Assembly: GCA_963978905.1 (NCBI GenBank)
Contig: OZ022260.1
Location: 2,407,725-2,471,724 of the forward strand
Source of the DNA: Trichostrongylus colubriformis
Lineage: Eukaryota; Nematoda; Chromadorea; Rhabditida; Trichostrongylidae
DNA length: 64,000 bases
Reading direction: 5' to 3'
The notes below the pieces were generated by a model. The model worked only from the letters and a program-made list of their open reading frames with translations. It did not search any database and was not told the DNA's origin. Positions 12,201-24,200 of this stretch are shown here, piece by piece; within the stretch, counting starts at the first letter, position 1; each line of letters starts with the position of its first letter. A program made the position numbers and the translations under genes.

Positions 12201-15200
12201 AATCACTTCGACCTTCATATTCCACATCTATTGCACAATCTGCTAAAATTACCCCTGACGGTGTCTCTGATATGGGTTCCACCCTAACTAGCACTGTACC
12301 ACATCTTTTTCACAGTGTTTGCCACCATATCCATTCCGACATTTGCATTTTGGCACATGTTCGTCACTTGTTATGCAAGTGCCACCATTTTGACATGTGA
12401 AATTGGTACAAGGGTCCTGGAAAGAAGGTAGATTATTTGGATGTGATACTAATAGACTTTCCGTATTTTTGAGACTTTCACTCAGCCTGAGGAAATAAGT
12501 CCTACTTTTCTCAGTCTGGGGAAATGTATCGTGACAACGAAACGGCGTTACTTCTCAGTCCTCCTCCTGCTGAACTTATGAAAGTGGGTCGGACTATGAA
12601 ATGACGTCCGACGCCGTCAGAGATACAAGAACTTTTATTTGAATGGAAGTATTTTACCAGAAAGGTTTCACAGCGTGTCCCTACATAGTCTGGTGGGCAA
12701 TGGCAAATTGCTCCGTCTTCCGCAGGAACGCATGTGCCGCCGTGCTGGCATGTCATATTATGACAAGGATCCTGTGCGTACAAAGATGATGAATGTCTAA
12801 AATTCAGTTGAATGCTAGAAACATTACCAGGAAGGTTTCACAGTGTGTCCCAGTATAGTTCGGTGGGCAATGGCAAATTGCTCCGTCTTCCGCAGGAACG
12901 CATGTGCCGCCGTGCTGGCATGTCATATTATGACAAGGATCCTGTGCGTACAAAGATGATGAATGTCTAAATCAGTTGAAGGCTAGAAACATTACCAGGA
13001 AGGTTTCACAGTGTGTCCCAGTATAGTTTGGTGGGCAATGACAAATTGCTCCGTCTTCCGCAGGAACGCATGTGCCGCCGTGCTGGCATGTCATATTATG
13101 ACAAGGATCCTGTGCGTACAAAGATGATGAATGTCTAAAATTCAGTTGAATGCTAGAAACATTACCAGGAAGGTTTCACAGTGTGTCCCAGTATAGTTCG
13201 GTGGGCAATGGCAAATTGCTCCGTCTTCCGCAGGAACGCATGTGCCGCCGTGCTGGCATGTCATATTATGACAAGGATCCTGTGCGTACAAAGATGATGA
13301 ATGTCTAAATCAGTTGAAGGCTAGAAACATTACCAGGAAGGTTTCACAGTGTGTCCCAGTATAGTTTGGTGGGCAATGACAAATTGCTCCGTCTTCCGCA
13401 GGAACGCATGTGCCGCCGTGCTGGCATGTCATATTATGACAAGGATCCTGTACGTACAAAGATGATGAATGTCTAAATCAGTTGAAGGCTAGAAACATTA
13501 CCAGGAAGGTTTCACAGTGTGTCCCAGTATAGTTTGGTGGGCAATGACAAATTGCTCCGTCTTCCGCAGGAACGCATGTGCCGCCGTGCTGGCATGTCAT
13601 ATTACGACAAGGATCCTGTGCGTACAAAGATGATGAATGTCTAAATCAGTTGAAGGCTAGAAACATTACCAGGAAGGTTTCACAGTGTGTCCCAGTATAG
13701 TTTGGTGGGCAATGACAAATTGCTCCGTCTTCCGCAGGAACGCATGTGCCGCCGTGCTGGCATGTCATATTATGACAAGGATCCTGTACGTACAAAGATG
13801 ATGAATGTCTAAATCAGTTGAAGGCTAGAAACATTACCAGGAAGGTTTCACAGTGTGTCCCAGTATAGTTTGGTGGGCAATGACAAATTGCTCCGTCTTC
13901 CGCAGGAACGCATGTGCCGCCGTGCTGGCATGTCATATTACGACAAGGATCCTGTGCGTACAAAGATGATGAATGTCTAAATTCAGTTGTATGCTAGAAA
14001 CATTACCAGGAAGGTTTCACAGTGTGTCCCAGTATAGTTCGGTGGGCAATGGCAAATTGCTCCGTCTTCCGCAGGAACGCATGTGCCGCCGTGCTGGCAT
14101 GTCATATTATGACAAGGATCCTGTGCGTACAAAGATGATGAATGTCTAAATCAGTTGAAGGCTAGAAACATTACCAGGAAGGTTTCACAGTGTGTCCCAG
14201 TATAGTTTGGTGGGCAACGGCAAATTGCTCCGTCTTCCGCGGGAACGCATGTGCCGCCGTGCTGGCATGTCACATTATGACAAGGATCCTGTACGTACAA
14301 AGATGATGAATGTCTAAAATCCAGTTGGAGGGTAGAAACATTACCAGGAAGGTTTCACAGTGTGTCCCAGTATAGTTTGGTGGGCAATGGCAAATTGCTC
14401 CGTCTTCCGCAGGAACGCATGTGCCGCCGTGCTGGCATGTCATATTATGACAAGGATCCTGTGCGTACAAAGATGATGAATGTCTAAATCAGTTGAAGGC
14501 TAGAAACATTACCAGCAAGGTTTCACAGTGTGTCCCAGTATAGTTCGGTGGGCAATGGCAAATTGCTCCGTCTTCCGCAGGAACGCATGTGCCGCCGTGC
14601 TGGCATGTCATATTATGACAAGGATCCTGTGCGTACAAAGATGATGAATGTCTAAATTCAGTTGTATGCTAGAAACATTACCAGGAAGGTTTCACAGTGT
14701 GTCCCAGTATAGTTTGGTGGGCAACGGCAAATTGCTCCGTCTTCCGCGGGAACGCATGTGCCGCCGTGCTGGCATGTCACATTATGACAAGGATCCTGTA
14801 CGTACAAAAATGATGAATGTCTAAAATCCAGTTGGAGGGTAGAAACATCACCAGGAAGGTTTCACAGTGTGTCCCAGTATAGTTTGGTGGGCAATGGCAA
14901 ATTGCTCCGTCTTCCGCAGGAACGCATGTGCCGCCGTGCTGGCATGTCATATTATGACAAGGATCCTGTGCGTACAAAGATGATGAATGTCTAAATCAGT
15001 TGAAGGCTAGAAACATTACCAGCAAGGTTTCACAGTGTGTCCCAGTATAGTTTGGTGGGCAATGGCAAATTGCTCCGTCTTCCGCGGGAACGCATGTGCC
15101 GCCATGCTGGCATGTCACATTATGACAAGGATCCTGTACGTACAAAGATGATGAATGTCTAAAATTCAGTTGGAGGGTAGAAACTTCACCAGGAAGGTTT

Positions 15201-18200
15201 CACAGTGTGTCCCAGTATAGTTTGCTGGGCAATGACAAATTGCTCCGTCTTCCGCAAGAAAGCATGTGCCGCCGTGCTGGCATGTCATATTATGACAAGG
15301 ATCCTGTATAATGATATAATAAGTATGCGAGTGAGCTGTGACGTCTAAAAACACGGATGAATCAATCCCAAAGAATTTTGTTTAGCTGTGCTTCCACGAT
15401 AAATGATAGGAACATGGCGTCAACAAAGCGGAATGTGGCTTGCCGGGGTCGAGCAAAATCTAGAGCTTTTTATTCTAGTGCTACAGATTTTCCAAGGGAA
15501 TTTATAGCTCGTAGCTGCTAGAGTATTAGACAGTTGTACTGCTGAAAGATCCTACATTTTGACAGTGCTTCCCAAAAAATCCACGCTGGCACTGGCAGGA
15601 CGGATGGTGTTCTTTCACGACGCACGTTCCGTTATTCTCACACATCCATCCAGCACATAAATCGATCTTTGTTTCGCAATTTGCTCCAGTGAAATCTGAA
15701 ATCCTCAAGGCCGGTGATACGGTAATGGAATTGCGAGGAAGACAAAAAAATTGAAGGAAGCCTACCCTCTTGACAGCTACATGAGTAGCCGTCGGCAAAT
15801 TTTTCTACACATGTCCCATTGTTTAAACAAGGCTCCAGCTGGCAATATGTGATACTTTTCTCGCAGTGTTCACCTGAATTTGGTCCAGGTTGTATTTGCA
15901 ATGTTCATAGCCGGTGCACGCTGTGAGACGACAGAGCGCAAGTTAGGTTTGCAACGCTGTGAAGGATAAATACTCGCGCATTGACAAGTTATGTGATATT
16001 CTGCTTATTTCGACATATACACCTTGAATTTGAACTTTTAATACCAAGCCTGATTCCATAGCGTAACGCGCGAAGTGTTGGTATCAGGAAGAGGCACTCC
16101 GCTAATCAACGTTGCTAGATGTTTTTCGTAGTTGCAGCGCTCTCTAGCTTTGTCTTGGTATTATGTTCCATAGGACACCCTGAATGCACATTTGCCACAT
16201 AACTCACCGCGATGTTTCAAACCACAATCACAAATTCGCGTGCTCGGTAGTTCACCTCGACATTTATGGTCATGTTGACAGGGGTTGGAATCTTGGCACA
16301 GATCCAGCTGAGCTTCGCAATATTGACCTTGAAAATTTGCATTATCGCTCAGTCTACTTCGATGACCAAGTCCAAGATTTTGCAGCGGTCCAGTGCACTA
16401 AAGTTGGCTCAAAATAGCGGATTTATTCACTCAGTTGGTATCTACCATGTTAAATGGAATAGGGTTCTTGTGCTCACCCCCCTGCTTTATTTGGGTCACA
16501 CTCATTTCAAAGGTGGCAATTAAAAAGAGCACTTGAAACATTTCAGTGCTCGTAGGTTCCGAGAAAAACCCCGCAATTCAGAGTGCGCACTGCTCTCCCG
16601 TTCGGTTTGTTCTCCGTTGTAGTTCCCTCGGCATCAGGTGGTTATTCTGCTTCTCCCAATTTTGAAACCCTCTAATTATCCAAATAGATAACGGACTTGC
16701 TTGGGACCTGGTTTCATCAGTTCCATGTCTTTTCTGCCAGACTTTGCAGTCAATAGGTTCAGGTGAAAATGCAAGTGAAGGTAGTATTTATTCGAATAAC
16801 CGATCAACATTCACTTCGAACTCACCAGTCCATCCGGCAGTGCATCTGCATTTTATCTGGCCGCTTTCCTGTATACAGCTGCCTTGTTGACAGGGATTTT
16901 GTGCAGCGCATTCGTCTATTCGGCTCTAATTATACAGCTATTTATTTTATAATAGCAACAGCAATATCACAAAATCTTTGGTTTTATTCGAATAACAATA
17001 TTTTGAGATGCGGTTATATACATTTTATGCAACATTACCACCATTTTGGTTTTATTTAAATAACAATATTTTGAGCTGTATATTTTTATTTCCTACGATC
17101 ATAGCTATAAAGTGACCAACACACTTCAGCCCATTTCCCAGTCGCCAGACAGTGTAATACAAAGTCAGTTCGGAACATCGTCTATGACATACATTCTCAG
17201 TCCGCTCCTCTGGACTGTTGTCGCTCTTGGGCTGCATTATAAATGACGCGATCGCGGCAGGTGCAGCGCACCACAGCATATGCCTTGCGAGAAATACCCT
17301 CACCACCGATGGTGGCTGTGCCGCAGTTTGCTAGAACAATCGATTCACATTCCTTCGACCGTAGATTTTTTGGTACGATTTCTGCGAGGACTTCTCGACA
17401 AACGTTGTCGCCCTTCTTAATCGCCTCGATTACTTCTTTAAACCTGGCGGTCTTTTAGTTCTCGGAATCTGTGATTTCCTGGTTCACTTTTGATCCCCTT
17501 TACTACCCTCCCATACTACTTTGCAGCCTTTAGAAGTGGTGGCACACTTGCATACAGGTGCAGTAATGTATTTTGTCGTCGTGACATTTTTCTTCAGCTT
17601 TACGTAATATTGTACATATGAAGAGATGAGTGATCAGAGAGATCGGAATAGAGCACAATCAAAAAACGAGAATAAACTATCACAGAGTTTTTGACCTACT
17701 TCACACAGTAGACCTGTGAATCCTGACTTGCAATAGCAGAAGTAACCGTCCTGAAGTGGCGTACAACTACCGCCATTTTTACAAACTGCCCCTTTACATG
17801 GATCATTCGTCTCTGTGCAGCTGGCTCCAGTGAATCTGGAATTCGCAAGACGTTGTTACTGGTGAGCTGCTCTTCGATCACAAAGATTCTTGGTGACTTT
17901 CGGTTTCAGCTGTGGTTAAGCCATAATTGCGACCATAGATGGTAGAGTACCCGTGATTATGGGAACTGGAACCGGCAGTGGAATGGGAGTACATCAAGTT
18001 TTCTACCACTGACCCCGTGTATAGATGTAATTGTGAATACTTTCATTTTTGGAACCACTTATGTATTGTGATCAACGCGGGCAACAAAAAGACACTCACT
18101 CATACAATAATAGAATGGTTTGGGCTCACCTAGACTCACAGTTGCAAGTGGGTGGCTCTTCTCTGTGCATCACGCAAGTGCCACCATTTCTGCACAAATA

Positions 18201-21200
18201 TTGATCTTTAGTAGAAACACAGCTGATATGTGATCGGCATTCCTGACCTACCCAGCCTGAAGAAGAAATGAGGATCATTAACAGAAAGAGTTTTAAATTA
18301 TGGAAAAGCACGGGAGTTCTACCTTCTTCACATCGGCATGAATACCCAAGGCTTGTCTGGTTGTTTGGAATGCATTCTCCATGGGGGCCACAATTGTGGT
18401 TTCGGCACGGATTCCATCCACATTTCCCAATAACTCCATCCACTGCACATGCGCACTCACGCTGTGCCACGCTCGCATTGCGACCAATGACAAGGATACA
18501 CTTGTGATCAGGTTCGCAGGCTGGGCACATATTTGGGTCCTCCACCTCACAGAAATGACTCCCCGAGAAACCTGGAACATTCAGTAATTCTTTCCATGAC
18601 GTATGTTTGAGCTGCATTCATACTCGGCGACGAATCGTTCCGATCGGGATTGTCATTACACAGATCTTCGAACGGATTCAATACATTCATGCAGGCAGCG
18701 CACGTTGCAATATCGATGGTGGCAGTTGTGGGACGTTGAAGATTGCGATCCTTCTGATCATCTCCCCGAGCACAGATTAGCTCAATTGGCAGATGATGCT
18801 TCGCTTCAGGCGTGGGACGCGGTAGATCCAGGCCTAACTACAAATGGATGTATGCGGCACGTCGCACACCGCGGGAAATGAGATCTGTCATAAAGGTGAT
18901 CAACGGTGATCAAGTCTTTGTGGACATGACTGTGTTACGCGACTCAAAGTGACTTGAATGCAGCTTCTGCTCGGAAATGTTAATCATGCAGATGCACTCC
19001 CTGAGTGCCAATGGCTCTATAGTGTCCCAACTAACCGGGATCGCATTGACATTTTGCAACACCGTCTTCTTCCATACAGGACCCATGGCCGCAGAATGTA
19101 TGGCTGCACGAGTCAGGCACACATTGACCGTCTACATTATGAAATCCTGTAATATTATCCGGTTATTCTGATTTAATTTGCCATTGCCTACTACTCAGGA
19201 ACTGTAGAATGGATAGTGAAAATTAGGTCAACCAAGTAGGCACATGCACTATCGGTGTACCCTGCTTGTCGTTCTTCGGTCATCGAGAATGTTCCTTGGG
19301 GAGGGATGAGAAACATTGGTTGAATGGATCCAAACTAGGATTGAGATTGCAAACATTTAGCGTCGAATACTTAATAGTCTGTTCCAAAACTTTGACGACC
19401 CAAAGTGAATGCAAGTATCATGTCTCATTATGTAAGGATGCAGGCTCCTACTGAGACAATGAAAACACAACGAAGCGCCATCAACGAACCTTGCAGGCAT
19501 TCGCATTGCTTTGCCCCTTCTTTGAAGACACAGCGTCCATTGGCACAATCTCTGAAGGTACAGTTGGCGGTGGAGTTTCCTGAAAATGTTGACCTTGAAG
19601 ACAGTTCACGATAATATGAGTATCTCTGTTTTATCCACGAGTAGGTAGGCCCTTCCACAACGGCAAAGCGTGTGCCATCACCGTGGCGCGAGGGTGAGTG
19701 CAAAACGCGTCAAGAATCCGTAGGGAGATGGTGGCCACCGTCTCAAGATAGCCTATTTCCATCTTTGATTTAGAGTGCGAGGTAGCGGTGGCACCTACGT
19801 GGATCAGGGGTAACGGGGACACACGAATCTAGGCCGTGACCCTGTGACAGTCTGTGGCCTTTGCCCTGTGACATGAATAATCCAGACAATTTGACTATAC
19901 AATGGAATAGACTTGCAAGGAAGACAGGATTTACATGAACAAATTGTCTGAATTATTTAAGGCTTAGGTCAAAAGCCACAGGCTGTTACAGGGTCACGGC
20001 CTAGATTCGTGCGTCCCAACCTACACCCCGTGGATGAGATGACATCGACTGAGATAAAATAGGTTTGGGAAAATTCCCATGGTAAAAGCAACCTTATCGA
20101 ACGACATTATCACTGAAAACTTGTCGTAATGCTTGCTTCTAGAGTGCAACCTCGTCGAAGTCAATCGTCAGGAACACCCTATTTTCAAGGTTTTTGAAAG
20201 TTTCTTCTATTTCTTTCTTCACTCATGTGTTCTTCAACATACCGAGAGCCCTTGTAGAGCGCGACGAGGCACGTGAGTTTTCGTGAAGTGTGCCTTCAAC
20301 AGGAACGGCAATGAACGTAATTTTAGAAGAAGAAAAGCACCTCGGACACTTATGCTGGCCGATAACCGACAAGGGCAGATACGAGCCAAGGAGAAGGACG
20401 ACTATTTGATCACTGCTCGCAACATGTTCTTCTTGGTCCCGTGAATCGATCCAATTCACAGAGGGTAGCAAGAAGTTTATCGTACGCGGTGACCTCACTG
20501 GACAATCTTGACGCGCACCCATAGGAAACTTATGGTGTTGGTAGATGGCTGCAAGTTGTCAGGCGAGTTGGACATGATGGACAGAAAATGTGGGCAAAAT
20601 CGAGGAGCAGTCAGTGGGACGACGGGGAAATTTGCGCTCACCTTCATAGATCACTTCTGATGGATTCGAGCCAACACTGGGATTTATGCATTTTGGCGGC
20701 TCGTTTGACCATTTTGCTACGAATTTTCCGCCTAAATAAGAAGAAAAAAGATGAAGAATGACTGCAGAACTTTTGCTAACTAATAGGGATGCGTAGATTT
20801 TGCATGGTCCTAAGTTGTAGCTCTTATATGCCTGCGGATGGGAGAACTCGGAGCAATGCTTCGGCTGCATTTCCTGCGTGTTCGGAGTTCGGAAACCGTA
20901 GAAATCATCGAGGCTCGAAATACCGAAGAGAGAATAACGAAGAATAAATAACGAAGAGAAATCAGCCTAAACCCGGGGGACAGGGATCCAGGATCAGCTG
21001 TCACGGTGGTTATGCCTACTGTGCAAGGTATCGCAGCCTTTTCATTCGAACTAACGCAGAAATGGTGCAGGTGGAGGTGGTACGCTGTACTCAATGCGTT
21101 CTTTTCGAATTGGAGCAATGACATGAAAGCGGTGGGTGGCATGCGAAGAACCTTGTTAGGTTACTACGAGAACTCCTTTTATCACAAAAAGAGGCACACA

Positions 21201-24200
21201 CCGTCGTTTAGTCTCCTGACTGTTGTATACAGTGAAACGGTGTGCTGAACCACGTTCCATACCTTTATTGCATTTAATCTGCTTGGCTCCTTCCAGTGAA
21301 CCTTTACGGCAGCTGAAGGACACTAAAGTTCCGATACGACCTCGGTCCCCATCGTCACTGTAATTGGCGTGTAACCACTCCGGAAGTAGGCCGTCGAGGC
21401 TGGGACAGTGAAGACCTGCAAATAAGAGCGGGTATTCTTAGAACTTTTTGTCAGGGTGCAAGAGAATATGGGCCACGATACAAAATAATAGCTTCGGATA
21501 TGCTCTATTTCTGATCTTGAGGCCCCACGGTATATGAATTTCGTGGTACTCACTCACGCAAACTGGTTTTGACAGCCAATGCTTCCCATGTCCGCACACA
21601 ATTTCTTCAGAACCGATCATAACTTTTTTCGAATCCTTGCAGGAAACCCTCATGCGTGAGAGCGGTATAGCAGTGCCGGCGTGATACCGCAAATCTGGGT
21701 CACTCAAATTCTTTGAGCATGGTTCTGAAAAACCAACACATTTGCTTTTGCTAAGTGCCTTAGTGATAACATGTACGAACAGTCCACGAATTCAAGGATA
21801 CCTTGCTGAATGTTCGAGGACGTACGTTGCGATCGCAAGATGTGTCTTTGGACCTTCGAGAGTGCACTACGGAAAAGCTGTTCTCAGGCGTATGGCAGTT
21901 TACAAAGAACTGAACTGTGAGTGGGACTCTCGCACGAACGGTGCTTCAAGTAATCGTCACAGAGAATGTGTTTCTTTGTCACCCATGTATTTTTCTTGTA
22001 TTTGCCCGATGAGTCACGCAAGCAAATTTTCACGCAAAAGAGAGAACTCGTCCGGAATACAACACCACAAAGTCAGGCGGTCGGAACCCCCGAGCATGTC
22101 CACCCCAACGTCCGCCGCGGTCGGAGACGCATTGTAGGAGCGAAAAGTTACACAACAGTCCCACTCTCCGTCTCCAACCGCAATGGACGTTGCGGGGCTT
22201 TTTCTCGGGGGCCCACCCTCCCGGCCGGGAATTTGGAGAGCTGTATCTCAGCCGGATTCTCGTTTCATTTCGCGTGAAATTTTGCATGCAACCCCAGTTA
22301 GACAAACACAACATAAATATAGGGAAACGAAGAAATGCATTTCAACGTAGACGATTCTTTCACGACTATGTTTCATTTAGCCTGTTTCGTTCTGTCCACG
22401 TGCTCAAAAAGGGCTGAAAACTCTATTGGATGGGACGCATCTGAATAGCCTTGCCTCCTCCGTGCGTGTTTATGGACGTTGGTTGCGTATAGTTTGTGTT
22501 AAGCTTAGCCTGATTTTAGCTGAGCAGTTATTTCTGGACGTAACATCTTCTTGAACTTCTTTTATGAGTAATACTGATTTTGAAGATTCAGCGTAGGCTG
22601 CTCACCTTGATTAGGATCCTTATCAACGGACCATTCGCCTAGTAGACATGTCGCCGCGAATTCTGCGTACATACCATTTCCAGAACTTGCAAACGTGCCA
22701 CAAAGAAGTTGAAGTACCTCATTGTGCCTAAATACGAAGTATGACCTCTTACCAATCAAATGTGTCGCAGTCTAAGATATACACTCAGCAGTCATCAGGT
22801 ATTTCCGTGATACCTGTAGTAGGGCTTCTTATCCACTGTGATCCAGTGTTTTTTGAGGTGAAGCTGTTCCGAGGCACACATCTTCCCTGATGCGATGTGA
22901 ATATGTGTTTTTTTATCTCATTGACAATCCTTCACAGTGCCACTTACAGATACATGAAACATTCTGTATGAGAAAGCTACTATCCACATCAGATTGCCCA
23001 ATATAAAGCTCCTTCCCAGGTGGACATTCACAAGTATAGCCGCCCACACGGTTCACACATGTCGCATCAGGATCGCAGAGATCGAAAAGACGTGCACATT
23101 CGTCAGTGTCTGAAAGTAACGGTCTTTGATCCTCAGGTGGGTGAATTCGATCTTGTGGATCTACGAGCGTGACTCCGACGCCTCGGATGACTGCGCTGCT
23201 TCGCACTCTTTGGAGATGGATGAACTACTTACCCTCACAGGTGTGAAGGCCACCTGTAGAGTGCATTTCAAATCCCGGATCACAGTCGCACGTGTAGCCG
23301 GGCTTCAATTTGACGACGCGCCCATTTTGGCAAGCGTTTTTGGGGATTGGGCTTTCTGTAATGGCTGGATTTATAATAGCAATGGAGGACTAATACAGGA
23401 AATGTTCACGTGAGGATTGGAGGGCCCCTTCTCTCACGATGCTCTCCTGCACCGAAAATTCTCTTCAGCCTGAGTATCATAACTCTTCCACAAGCATGAT
23501 TGTTCGTTATATGACCACTACTAAGTTCTCCGTAGTCAACATTGGGCGAACATTGGCGTATGTAACAATGCTGTATGTACACACAGTCCATCCGATCATA
23601 AATTTGATCTTTGTGATTGCCTGGGTATCATCTTCTTTCATGGAATCGTTGTTTTCAAGTTGTATTGCTTACATAATATTTGTCCGGTACCCTGTAATCA
23701 TTTGTATTTAATGAAGTATCAGTTGTATTAAATGAATTAATTGCGAAAGTTTCTTCATGATTACATTCAAACATTCACTGTCAGTTGTGTTTGTTTCAAA
23801 TTAAGTGGTGGGTTTGAGAAATAAATTTTTGTTATAACCATTTAACAATTCTTCACTTGGTCACAGAGTTAGTTTGGTTTCCGTTTTGCACGGGCCCTTA
23901 GACGGAAACTAAAGAGAGAACAATATTCTCCCTCTGTGCTCACCGTTAAGGGAAGGGAGAAAAACAATATTGAAGAAATATATTCATATATTTTTTGTGA
24001 ATGAGTGAAAATTTTGGCATATTAATCCCACATTAAGTAGCTACACGCCCATTGAAACATGTGCCCACCTAGAGCAGCACAAACATACACAATCCACTCC
24101 CATTATTGATTGCTTTCTGAAGCCGAATTTTTTTATTTTATCCAAATTTTTCATCAAAACTTACTGATTAGGACTTCATAGAAGTTAGGTGATATGTGAA

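Noticed and set aside
12658..15303. Regular 168-170-bp repeats that could suggest a CRISPR or satellite array
   Set aside because: Each unit contains an open 114-nt EGF exon with splice sites, in phase with the flanking exons; spacers are also repeated, so it is not CRISPR.
17243..17458. Plus-strand frame over the Cys-rich intronic block
   Set aside because: Shadow of the minus-strand Cys-rich sequence that is shared with the paralogue.
20741..20870. Open minus-strand stretch with PKHCSEFSHPQAY as a possible extra sushi exon
   Set aside because: The exon ending at 21263 splices in phase directly to 20731 and completes a sushi motif; this stretch lacks a fitting donor and is intron.
21742..22137. 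131-codon plus-strand frame
   Set aside because: Runs into the MITE at 21.95-22.37 kb and is antisense to intron sequence; no recognisable product.
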